NCBI GenBank assembly: GCA_964612855.1
Contig: CAZTDR010000058.1
Span: forward strand, 1-15,884
Direction of reading: 5' to 3'
Length of the DNA stretch: 15,884 nucleotides
Source: DATIJJ01 sp964612855
Lineage (GTDB): Bacteria; Pseudomonadota; Gammaproteobacteria; DSM-16500
Under the pieces are notes generated by a model. That model was not told the origin of the DNA. It did no database searches and worked only from the letters and a program-made list of their open reading frames with translations. Below, piece after piece: positions 6,857-13,998 of the stretch (position 1 is its first letter; the number at the start of each line of letters is the position of its first letter). Made by a program: the position numbers and the translations under genes.

Positions 6857-6899
6857 ACGTAGGGTGGATTAGGTGCGTTTTTCGCACCGTAATCCACCA
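6857..6899. repeat. Palindromic repeat, GTAGGGTGGATTAG family, copy 1
   Basis: A 43-bp unit beginning ACGTAGGGTGGATTAG with stem GGTGGATTA-GGTGCG closing over a T-rich loop to CGCACC-GTAATCCACC. It is the same unit as at 14952 and 15021, but with the inner stem GGTGC/GCACC in place of GATGC/GCATC, a paired change that keeps the stem. It lies 17 bp beyond the kdsD stop. Confidence 0.75.
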
Positions 6900-6915
6900 A
6901 TCAGCTGACACTATT

Positions 6916-7950
6916 TCACACCCCAGCTCGAATTAAATCATGCATATGCACGACGCCAACAATTTTTTCATTTTTATCCAACACAACCAGCGCAGTGATT
7001 TTATTTTTTTCCATCATATGCAACGCCTCTGCTGCTAACGTACCGGCATAAATCACTTTTGGTTTTTGCGTCATCACATCACGAATCGTTGCGGTATGAA
7101 TGTCCATATTTTTATCTAGAACCCGGCGTAAATCTCCATCCGTAAAAATACCGAGTAATTGATTATCGTCTGTCGCAATCGTCGTCATCCCTAATTTCTT
7201 TTGTGACATTTCCAATAATGCTGTTTTTAATAAAGCATTCGCGTCAACTTTGGGAATAGTTTCACCTGTCTTCATCATTTCATCCACACTCAGTAATAAA
7301 CGCCGACCGAGGGTGCCACCTGGGTGAGACAAAGCAAAATCTTCCGATGTAAAACCGCGCATTTGCAATAAAGAAATCGCTAAAGCATCACCCATCGCCA
7401 AAGTTGCTGTGGTACTGGAAGTAGGCGCAACCCCTAAAGGACACGCTTCTTTTTCTACACTCACGTCAATATGGATAGTGGATGCTTGGCTTAACGTCGA
7501 ATTTATTTTACCGGTGAGCGAAATCAGCGGAGTTCCTAAACGCTTAATTGTAGGTAATAAAAAAAGAAGTTCTTCCGTTTCTCCCGAATGCGAAATAGCA
7601 ATCACGCTATCTTGTGCTGTAATCATACCCATATCGCCGTGTTTTGCTTCTGCTGGATGCACAAAAAACGCGGGGCTGCCCGTACTCGCAAATGTCGCAG
7701 CTAGTTTTCTGCCAATGTGACCCGATTTTCCAATACCCGTCACAATGATTCTTCCTTTACAATTAAATAAAAGACGGCAAGCCTGTGAAAAAGAATGACT
7801 TATCCTAGCCGCAAGTGCTAAAACTGCGGCAGATTCGGTATGAATGACCGCTCGGCCTAATTCACAAATTTCTTGGTCTGTAGGATTGAATAAAGAAATT
7901 TTTTGATTGTCTTTCTCTGCATAATCACAAAGATTGTTCATATCTTGCAT
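6916..7950 (-). CDS. kdsD: Arabinose-5-phosphate isomerase (KdsD/KpsF)
   Basis: Interconverts D-ribulose 5-phosphate and D-arabinose 5-phosphate, the first step towards Kdo for lipopolysaccharide. The 344-residue product has an N-terminal SIS domain (GIGKSGHIGRK at 72-82, FFVHPAEAKHGD, AISHSGETEE, KEACPLGVAPTSSTTATLAMGDALA, DFALSHPGG) and a C-terminal pair of CBS domains ending GVVHMHDLIRAGV. Residues matching the four catalytic ones described for E. coli KdsD are all present: Lys75, Glu127, Glu168 and His209, each offset by 16. The frame extends upstream to a TTG at 8007 and an ATG at 7980, but neither has a ribosome binding site; ATG 7950 has GGAG 8 bases upstream. The gene stands alone here, without kdsC or the lpt genes that flank it in many gammaproteobacteria, and is divergent from the methyltransferase gene. 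Confidence 0.93.
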   Translation of the reverse strand: MQDMNNLCDYAEKDNQKISLFNPTDQEICELGRAVIHTESAAVLALAARISHSFSQACRLLFNCKGRIIVTGIGKSGHIGRKLAATFASTGSPAFFVHPAEAKHGDMGMITAQDSVIAISHSGETEELLFLLPTIKRLGTPLISLTGKINSTLSQASTIHIDVSVEKEACPLGVAPTSSTTATLAMGDALAISLLQMRGFTSEDFALSHPGGTLGRRLLLSVDEMMKTGETIPKVDANALLKTALLEMSQKKLGMTTIATDDNQLLGIFTDGDLRRVLDKNMDIHTATIRDVMTQKPKVIYAGTLAAEALHMMEKNKITALVVLDKNEKIVGVVHMHDLIRAGV

Positions 7951-8051
7951 CTCTATCGCTCCGGATAAATAGTGGCTCATGACAAGGGGTAAATAATTGT
8001 TACACAAAATTTGGTTAAGTTATATACTAAAACCTTCCATTAAAACAGCAC

Positions 8052-8128
8052 TTGTAGGGGCATGATATGCCATGCCCGGCGGCTTCAGCGAGATATGCAG
8101 CACGGGCACGGCACGCCGTGCCCCTACA
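8052..8128. repeat. 77-bp palindrome, TTGTAGGGGCA type
   Basis: Arms of about 27 bp at 8052-8078 and 8102-8128 are inverted copies: TTGTAGGGGCA, then a variable part, then TGCC-x-TGCCCG. The right arm is the more symmetric one, itself containing GGCACGCC. The GC-rich palindrome sits in the AT-rich spacer between the divergent kdsD and methyltransferase genes. It resembles a dispersed repeat but only one copy is in the window. Confidence 0.65.
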
Positions 8129-8182
8129 AAAATAGATTTATTCAACGCTTAACTGTTTGTATCAGCCTAAAGGAATTAACAC

Positions 8183-10225
8183 ATGATCATGGACATTGAA
8201 ACGATTTTAAAAGTGTGTGGTGCGGGCAGTTATTTACAAATTGGTTGTGGCAAAAATCCACTCGTGCATCCCTTATTAAAACGCTCCATAAATGCATATG
8301 GTATGGATGCGTCTCTTGAGCTCGTTGAACAACATAATGCAACGGCGCCTGGACGCTTCATGCATGGCGCATTGCAAAATTATCCTTTTGCCGCCAAAAC
8401 ATTCGATACCATTATTGTCGGTGCTGAATTATTGTATTTTGCACCGACCGATTTACCTGTTGTACTCACGGCATTACAACAGATGACTAAACGACATTTA
8501 GTTTTGTATTTTTCGCAAGAAACATTAGCTGCAATTCCGCTTCATTCAGCGGCCTCTAATCGTCTTTTTTGGGAAAAAGCATTTATCGATGCGGGCTTTC
8601 GTAAACATACCCGAGCGATGTTGAGCGTGCCTTATTCGGAACTAGAAAACGAACGCATCAACCAATTCACTTTTTTTGAGTGCTTATCAAACGAAGCATT
8701 GCAAACCTATTCTTTAGCGTGGCTTGCAGAAAACCGTGACTTGCACATGGATATGCTACGTGAGCCCGGTCGACGTTCAGATGGTCACGTGTCACGCTAC
8801 GTATTAGCTGCCACGTTAATTCGTCCAGGTGATTTTGTAGTAGATGCGGCATGTGGTTTAGGTTACGGCACAGCCGTAATGGCAGCATGCAGTAATGGCG
8901 CACGATTTATGGGAATTGATATTGATAACACGTCCACTGCTTACGCGACAGTCAATTTTGCGGCACAAAACTCAGCGCTTTCTTATCAATCCTCTGACGT
9001 TACTCAACTTGCTTTTTTACCTGATCATTCTGTCGATGTGATTGTTTCATTTGAAACGATTGAACATATTGTCGATTATGATCTTTTTCTTTCCGAAGCA
9101 AAACGAATTTTAAAACCCGATGGCCGTTTCATTGGAAGTGTGCCTAATTTATGGTGTGATGAAACAGGTAAGGACCCTAACCCTTATCATTTTCACGTAT
9201 TTCATTGGAATAAATTATACGAAGTGGTCAATAACTATTTTATTGTCGATGGGCGTTGGGCACAAACTGCAGGCGGTGGTTATAAAGTTGCACAAGGTCA
9301 TCGTGAGATGCATTATGTTCCACTCGCAACCGTCTATGACAGAGAAACAGAATGGTGGATTATTTCCGCTTGCGGTGATCCCCTAACTGCGAAAGAAGTG
9401 CCTTACACAAATCCATTTCAACGAACACAAAAAGACATCACACCCGCACACGTTGATTTTGCGACATATTATGATAATCCGTGGCTTTATCGCGTCATGG
9501 TTCAATTAGGCGAACGCTTGATTGATCGCGATGTGCTTTTTGATTTTTGTGCGAAAGTAGAAAAACAAGCGCGTGTAGGTTCTGCCGATCAAGGCGCTGC
9601 ATTATGTGTGCTTTCCTATCAATTATTCGAATCCAATTGTATCAATATCGAATATTTATCCGCACAACTAGAACGCATTAATGCCTTCATGGCAGCCTAT
9701 GATCCCACTAATTTACACGCTTATCGTTGGGCAGTTTCATTGAGTTATATTGTCGCGCGTTTATTATTAATGATTGGGAATCGAGATGAAGCGCTCGCTA
9801 CCTTTCGTGAATGCAGTAATATGGATGCCTTACGATTTAGCCCCTTACTTGCAACCAAAACCATTTCTTCTCGACTGTATGCGGGAATGATATTAGCAGG
9901 CAATGGATCCATCGCTGAGGCAAAAGAACAATTTTCTTTGGGAATTCAAGACGCTCATCGCGTCACGCAAGGTGATTGGGAAACGATAGTTGGCGATATT
10001 CGCGCTCCCTTTGCTTTTGGCTTGCCGGAAATTGCCGAAGTACTTGAAATCGCAGCACAATGCGCACAAGCACTACACGCTGTTGAAAAACAACAAAGTG
10101 TGCCGGGGTATTTTTGGAATCAAATCAATTTGCGTCGCTTTGGATTGCTTGAATGGAATAAGCATTTAGAACGAGAAAACGAAATATTGCGAAAACAACT
10201 GGCAAATGCGCCCATGTTAGCTTGA
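8183..10225 (+). CDS. Two-domain SAM-dependent methyltransferase with helical C-terminal region
   Basis: A 680-residue cytosolic protein with two Rossmann-type methyltransferase modules in tandem. The first (about 8-165) has YLQIGCGKNP (18-26), acidic YGMDAS and FDTIIVGAELLYF; Gln19 replaces the usual acidic motif-I residue, so it may be degenerate. The second (about 195-345) is canonical: VVDAACGLGYGT (219-230), GIDID (244-248), SVDVIVSFETIEHIVDY and FLSEAKRILKPDGRFIGSVP. Residues 400-650 are helical, of unknown family, with a possible repeat-like arrangement, and the end (LEWNKHLERENEILRKQLAN) forms a short coiled coil. Such architecture occurs in methyltransferases of surface-polysaccharide loci; the substrate here is unknown, and neighbouring kdsD is only a weak hint. 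AAGGA lies 8 bases before ATG 8183; ATG 8189 is an alternative. Confidence 0.85.
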   Translation: MIMDIETILKVCGAGSYLQIGCGKNPLVHPLLKRSINAYGMDASLELVEQHNATAPGRFMHGALQNYPFAAKTFDTIIVGAELLYFAPTDLPVVLTALQQMTKRHLVLYFSQETLAAIPLHSAASNRLFWEKAFIDAGFRKHTRAMLSVPYSELENERINQFTFFECLSNEALQTYSLAWLAENRDLHMDMLREPGRRSDGHVSRYVLAATLIRPGDFVVDAACGLGYGTAVMAACSNGARFMGIDIDNTSTAYATVNFAAQNSALSYQSSDVTQLAFLPDHSVDVIVSFETIEHIVDYDLFLSEAKRILKPDGRFIGSVPNLWCDETGKDPNPYHFHVFHWNKLYEVVNNYFIVDGRWAQTAGGGYKVAQGHREMHYVPLATVYDRETEWWIISACGDPLTAKEVPYTNPFQRTQKDITPAHVDFATYYDNPWLYRVMVQLGERLIDRDVLFDFCAKVEKQARVGSADQGAALCVLSYQLFESNCINIEYLSAQLERINAFMAAYDPTNLHAYRWAVSLSYIVARLLLMIGNRDEALATFRECSNMDALRFSPLLATKTISSRLYAGMILAGNGSIAEAKEQFSLGIQDAHRVTQGDWETIVGDIRAPFAFGLPEIAEVLEIAAQCAQALHAVEKQQSVPGYFWNQINLRRFGLLEWNKHLERENEILRKQLANAPMLA

Positions 10226-10312
10226 AGAGTATAAGCAAAAGCTGTGTTTTTGCTCAGCATCTAAACAAAGCAAGAGGTTCCCACCTCTTTTCAGCGGGAA
10301 CTGCTGGAAATT

Positions 10313-10340
10313 TTGTTTTTAACTGTTTTTTATCTATGAT
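10313..10340 (+). promoter_or_regulatory. Possible promoter of the cold-shock gene
   Basis: TTGTTT (10313-10318) and TATGAT (10335-10340) are 16 bp apart. A transcript starting near 10347 would carry a leader of about 67 bases, in keeping with the long leaders of csp genes. Pattern match only. Confidence 0.4.
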
Positions 10341-10353
10341 ACAGTATGTTCGC

Positions 10354-10374
10354 AAGTTCGATTTAGTCGAGCTT
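10354..10374 (+). promoter_or_regulatory. Hairpin in the cold-shock gene leader
   Basis: AAGTTCGA (10354-10361) pairs with TCGAGCTT (10367-10374) across a 5-base loop, with one G-U pair. It lies in the presumed 5' leader about 40 bases before the start codon. Cold-shock mRNAs often carry leader structures that change with temperature; whether this one does is unknown. Confidence 0.35.
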
Positions 10375-10413
10375 CGCAAAAGTATGTTTAATTAAATTGA
10401 GGTTTATTATTTT

Positions 10414-10626
10414 ATGGCAACGCGTGAAAAAGGAACCGTTAAGTGGTTCAACAACAGCAAGGGTTTTGGTTTTATTCAACGTGATAAAGGTGATGATGTA
10501 TTCGTTCACTTTAAAGCGATCACCGGCACAGGATATAAATCCTTGGAAGAAGGTCAACGCGTCGAATTCTCTGTTACCCAAGGTCAAAAAGGCTTACAAG
10601 CTGAAGAAGTTACAGTTATTGAATAA
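10414..10626 (+). CDS. Cold-shock domain protein (CspA family)
   Basis: A 70-residue single cold-shock domain (OB fold) that binds single-stranded RNA/DNA and acts as an RNA chaperone. The domain opens GTVKWFNNSKGFGFI, containing RNP1 (KGFGFI), followed by RNP2 VFVHF, then the typical L-x-E-G-Q-x-V-E-F and G-x-x-A-E-x-V end. Length is normal for the family. GAGG lies 11 bases before the ATG, slightly far. It is monocistronic and convergent with the L,D-transpeptidase gene. Several Csp paralogues usually exist per genome, so I give no letter. Confidence 0.95.
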   Translation: MATREKGTVKWFNNSKGFGFIQRDKGDDVFVHFKAITGTGYKSLEEGQRVEFSVTQGQKGLQAEEVTVIE

Positions 10627-10648
10627 CTCTATTCTTCTATAAATGATC

Positions 10649-10682
10649 GGTGGATTGGTGCGAGAAAAGCGCTAATCCACCA
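10649..10682. repeat. Palindromic repeat, GTAGGGTGGATTAG family, diverged copy 2
   Basis: GGTGGATT and AATCCACC close a stem around an imperfect GGTGCG/GCGCT inner part and an A-rich loop. It corresponds to the 6857 unit in reverse orientation but lacks the ACGTAGG outer part. It lies 22 bp after the csp stop and 9 bp beyond the L,D-transpeptidase stop, so it may act as a shared transcript end. There is no T run on either side. Confidence 0.55.
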
Positions 10683-10690
10683 CTATAATA

Positions 10691-11392
10691 TTAGGTCAAA
10701 AACGACGAACTTCTCAACCAGCTTTGGTCAGGATAATACGCCACTACCAGCGTTTCTCCCTTAATGGTGTTAATCAATGGCTTAATCGTGCCTGGATCAA
10801 CTGCCATACAACCCCAACTACGTCCTACCATCCCATGTTCTTTTGCAATGTCTGCACCTACATAAGAAGCACTATGGAACACGATATCGCGACTATAAGC
10901 ATTACTATTAACCCCAGGCTCTAAGCCTTGTACCCGTAAAGATTCGCCATGCTTGCCATTATAAGTATCGGATGTGACAAAGACGCCCAAACTAGATTTC
11001 AAGCTACGGGAAGAATTTGAAAAAGACGTGGCATTTTCACCACCGCTATTTTTGCCATGGGCCACCCAGGTATTAAATAAAACCTTTTGGTGCTTTAAAT
11101 CAAATACTAATAAACGACGGTCCTTTGAAGATTTAGAATAATCAATTAGCGTCAATAATTCTTTGTTATCCAACCCTTGTTGACGCGCCTTTTGATAGGC
11201 AGTCAAACCGACTTTGATCGCTTCTGGACTGAAATTACTCGCCTTAGAGGTGATAATGTTAGTTTCTTTGGTTAGCCACGTTGACGAACTTTCCGGTGCA
11301 TCATTCGATCCATCAGTGAAAAAAGTAAAAGGCCCCCATCCAACAATGCTTACGAATGCACAAATAAAGAGTAACTGTTTGGTTTTTTCCAT
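10691..11392 (-). CDS. Murein L,D-transpeptidase catalytic-domain protein (YkuD_2 type)
   Basis: A 233-residue envelope protein. Residues 5-25 form a hydrophobic signal or anchor segment. The catalytic domain (about 90-222) has LLVFDLKHQKVLFNTWVAHG, a SLGVFVTSDTYNGKHGESLRVQGL stretch, His173 in DIVFHSASY and the active Cys195 in GRSWGCMAV, the H...SxGC pattern of cysteine L,D-transpeptidases. This matches the 'murein L,D-transpeptidase catalytic domain family', a YkuD relative without LysM or peptidoglycan-binding domains. It would act on peptidoglycan stem peptides in the periplasm; the exact reaction (3-3 cross-linking, hydrolysis or protein attachment) cannot be told. The ATG has only a weak GAAG upstream. 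It is a single gene, divergent from the amino acid permease across a 403-bp spacer. Confidence 0.87.
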   Translation of the reverse strand: MEKTKQLLFICAFVSIVGWGPFTFFTDGSNDAPESSSTWLTKETNIITSKASNFSPEAIKVGLTAYQKARQQGLDNKELLTLIDYSKSSKDRRLLVFDLKHQKVLFNTWVAHGKNSGGENATSFSNSSRSLKSSLGVFVTSDTYNGKHGESLRVQGLEPGVNSNAYSRDIVFHSASYVGADIAKEHGMVGRSWGCMAVDPGTIKPLINTIKGETLVVAYYPDQSWLRSSSFLT

Positions 11393-11613
11393 AGTGATTA
11401 ATTCTTCAATTATGTTTACGTTAATAGGATGTTGCTTAAGTTGTTACATCATTGATGATGCTGATAAACGCAGAACATAGCGGATAAATGAATCGTCTAT
11501 TGATTGACGTCGGATAGCTATGATGCGCGAATATTATCCATCCTTGGTTATATTGTCAATTATTTGCTTATTTAATTGACTATCTTTTAGCCAAATCAGT
11601 ATAGGGTAATCAC

Positions 11614-11640
11614 CTTAAATGAACCTTAAGTGACTCTTAA
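11614..11640. promoter_or_regulatory. Three CTTAA boxes at 11-bp spacing (PmrA-box-like)
   Basis: CTTAA occurs at 11614-11618, 11625-11629 and 11636-11640, each separated by exactly six bases. The PmrA box of enteric bacteria is YTTAAK-N5-YTTAAK, i.e. direct repeats with this same 11-bp step, and PmrA orthologues regulate type IV secretion genes in Legionella and Coxiella. The array lies 155 bp upstream of the permease start and 221 bp upstream of the divergent L,D-transpeptidase start. Binding by PmrA or another OmpR-class regulator is inferred. Confidence 0.5.
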
Positions 11641-11663
11641 CTTCTTGAATTTAAAGAAATTTT

Positions 11664-11676
11664 ACAGTTGAACTGT
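11664..11676. promoter_or_regulatory. 13-bp perfect palindrome, possible operator
   Basis: ACAGTT-G-AACTGT is a perfect 6+1+6 palindrome, 24 bp beyond the CTTAA array and 119 bp upstream of the permease start. It could be a dimeric repressor site. No second copy was noticed in the window, so this is weak. Confidence 0.25.
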
Positions 11677-11795
11677 GTATTTTAAATCGACACGTTTATA
11701 TATATCTATCACTCATTTTGCTAGTAGCATCGTATGCAAAAATTCATTATATTAGATTCCCATAACGCTACTTAAAAAGAGTAACCGAGGAAATC

Positions 11796-13196
11796 ATGCA
11801 ATTTTTCAAAAGCCTATTTCGTATTAAACGGGACTCTAAAAACACTGATCCCTCTTTACAATTAGATCGTTCTCTCACCACACTGGATCTTACGTTACTC
11901 GGAATTGGTGCGATTATTGGAGCGGGTGTCTTTGTTTTAACCGGTATTGCCGCAGCCACTCAAGCAGGACCTGCCGTCATTTTATCGTATGTGTTAGCTA
12001 GTATTGTCTGTGGATTCAGTGCGTTAGCTTATGCAGAATTAGCATCGAGTGTAGGTGGCTGTGGCAGCGCTTATGGCTATGCATTTGCCGGAATTGGTGA
12101 ATTGGTCGCTTGGATTATTGGCTGGGATTTGTTACTCGAATATGGCATGGATACAGCGACTATTTCAATTGGCTGGGGTGGTTATGTGCAAAATGCGTTG
12201 CAAGCAATGGGTATCACACTACCGACTGCTCTCACCACCGATCCTTTTCACGGAGGTATCATTAATCTGCCCGCAGCGAGCATTATTTTTTTATTAGCCT
12301 GTGTGTTGTCGTTTAATGTCAAAGCCAGCTCACAAGTTAATAAAATTATTGTCTTTATTAAATTGACCGTGATTGCGCTTTTTATCGCCATTGGTTCTTG
12401 TTATTTTAATCCAGCCAATTGGCATCCTTTTTTACCTTTCGGTACACAAGGGATCGTGAACGGTGCAGGATTGATTTTTTTCGCCTATATTGGTTTTGAT
12501 GCCGTTTCAACGGCAGCGGAAGAAACAAAACAACCTCATCGCTCTTTACCCATTGGTATTATTGCATCGTTACTTATTTGCACGGTGATTTACATTTTAG
12601 TAGCGGGCGTGCTAACGGGTGCAGTGCATTATTCCGGACTTAATATCAGCTCCCCCGTTGCCACCGCCTTAATGAAGTTAGGCCATCATACGGCAGCAGA
12701 AATCGTTGCATTAGGAGCGGTCGCTGGTTTGACCACCGCTATTCTTGCTATGTATTACGGATTCACTCGAATTTATCTTGCCATGGCACGGGATGGTTTA
12801 TTACCCAATGTATTTATCAAAATTCATCCTAAAACACGTGCTCCGCGGCAACTTGTTTGGGCTGTGGGCACCATCATGGCAATTATCGCTGGATTTTTCC
12901 CCATTAATCAAATTGCAAACATCGTAAATATTGGCACCCTTGCCGCCTTTGCAGCTGTTTGCGTGAGTGTTATTGTTTTACGCTACACCCGACCTCACAT
13001 GCCACGACCTTTCAAAACACCCTTCTCACCATTGGTACCCTTGATTGGTGCTCTATTGTGTTTTTATTTGATGAGCAGCTTACCCAGTATCACTTGGATG
13101 AGTTTTTTAATTTGGACTGGGATAGGTTTAGTGATTTATTTTGGTTATAGTCGGGCAAACAGCGTCGTTAACACGCCAATGTTGGCAACGGAATAA
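11796..13196 (+). CDS. APC-superfamily amino acid permease (CAT family, YfnA-like)
   Basis: A 466-residue inner-membrane transporter with about twelve hydrophobic segments. The N-terminal cytosolic stretch ends in LQLDRSLTTLDLTLLGIGAI, typical of the cationic amino acid transporter (CAT) branch of the APC superfamily. TM1 holds the unwound substrate-binding motif GIGAIIGAGVFVLTG (36-50); TM6 holds GLIFFAYIGFDAVSTAAEETKQPHRSLP; TM8 is followed by the cytosolic loop RIYLAMARDGLLP. These are hallmarks of H+-coupled amino acid uptake. Specificity cannot be read from sequence; YfnA/GkApcT relatives take a range of neutral or basic amino acids. Length and motif order are complete. GAGG lies shortly upstream of ATG 11796. 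The long upstream spacer with the CTTAA array suggests regulated expression. Confidence 0.92.
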   Translation: MQFFKSLFRIKRDSKNTDPSLQLDRSLTTLDLTLLGIGAIIGAGVFVLTGIAAATQAGPAVILSYVLASIVCGFSALAYAELASSVGGCGSAYGYAFAGIGELVAWIIGWDLLLEYGMDTATISIGWGGYVQNALQAMGITLPTALTTDPFHGGIINLPAASIIFLLACVLSFNVKASSQVNKIIVFIKLTVIALFIAIGSCYFNPANWHPFLPFGTQGIVNGAGLIFFAYIGFDAVSTAAEETKQPHRSLPIGIIASLLICTVIYILVAGVLTGAVHYSGLNISSPVATALMKLGHHTAAEIVALGAVAGLTTAILAMYYGFTRIYLAMARDGLLPNVFIKIHPKTRAPRQLVWAVGTIMAIIAGFFPINQIANIVNIGTLAAFAAVCVSVIVLRYTRPHMPRPFKTPFSPLVPLIGALLCFYLMSSLPSITWMSFLIWTGIGLVIYFGYSRANSVVNTPMLATE

Positions 13197-13250
13197 TATT
13201 AACCGTCAAATCACGCGAATAACAGCGTTCGAGGAGACGGTTGAAACAAT

Positions 13251-13997
13251 TTAAAAAAACTCCACCAAATCCAATGGCGTTAACGCAGCGCGTTGTTCTC
13301 CACTTAAATCTGCCAGCACTTTTCCTTGCTGTAAAATCACCGTTCGATTACCCAACTCTAGCGCTTGCTGCATGCTATGGGTAATCATAATGGTTGTAAG
13401 TTGATGTTTTTTGATGAGTTGCTGTGTCAACCGTAAAATAATCTTTTCCATTTTAGGATCTAAAGCAGCCGTATGTTCATCTAATAACAAAAGTTGACTA
13501 GGAATTAACGTGGCCATTAGCAAACTTAACGCCTGGCGTTGTCCACCTGACAAATGTGTTACACGCTCAGTCAATCGATCTTCCAAACCAATGCCCGTTT
13601 CTGCTAGCAAAGACTTAAAATACTTTTTTCTTTCTGCTGTAATGGCCAATGAAAACCCACGAGGCTTGCCGCGTTTCATCGCTAACGCCAAATTTTCTTC
13701 AATGGTAAATTCCTCGCAAACACCGTGACGAGGATCTTGAAAAACCCGAGAAATAATCCGCGCATGTTGTTCGAGTGATTGCTTAGAAACCTCTTGCGCA
13801 TCAAATAAAATTTGTCCCGTATCAGGAGTCAATTCTCCCGCCATTAAATTTAATAAGGTGGATTTGCCCGCACCGTTATTGCCAATCAAGGTGACAAAAT
13901 CACCCGGTTGAATCACTAAATTAATATGTTGTAGCGCTTTTTTCTCTAAAGGTGTGCCTTTATTAAAAGTGAGCGCGATATTTTGTAATTTAATCAT
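13251..13997 (-). CDS. ABC importer ATP-binding protein (COG1101 type)
   Basis: A 248-residue ATPase that would energise the adjacent permease. Walker A GNNGAGKST (39-47), Q-loop Gln87, signature LSGGQ (149-153), Walker B LLLLDE (169-174), D-loop ALDP and switch His207 (ITHS) are all present, so it should be active. The stretch HLSGGQRQALSLLMATL followed by LLLLDEHTAALDPKME is characteristic of the COG1101 ATPases that pair with COG4120 permeases and COG2984 binding proteins. The ATG starts one base after the permease stop, with AGGA inside the permease end, so translation is coupled. The gene ends 54 bp from the convergent permease gene. Substrate unknown; systems of this architecture include TrpXYZ for tryptophan, but the family is varied. 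Confidence 0.92.
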   Translation of the reverse strand: MIKLQNIALTFNKGTPLEKKALQHINLVIQPGDFVTLIGNNGAGKSTLLNLMAGELTPDTGQILFDAQEVSKQSLEQHARIISRVFQDPRHGVCEEFTIEENLALAMKRGKPRGFSLAITAERKKYFKSLLAETGIGLEDRLTERVTHLSGGQRQALSLLMATLIPSQLLLLDEHTAALDPKMEKIILRLTQQLIKKHQLTTIMITHSMQQALELGNRTVILQQGKVLADLSGEQRAALTPLDLVEFF

Positions 13998-13998
13998 A

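Noticed and set aside
7951..8007. Longer kdsD reading with TTG 8007 or ATG 7980 start
   Set aside because: Neither start has a Shine-Dalgarno sequence, the extra residues are absent from known KdsD proteins, and ATG 7950 has GGAG at good spacing.
13201..13242. AACCGTC ... GACGGTT inverted repeat between the permease and ATPase genes
   Set aside because: Seven paired bases around a 28-base loop without a following T run; possibly a weak shared transcript end, but not supportable as a terminator.
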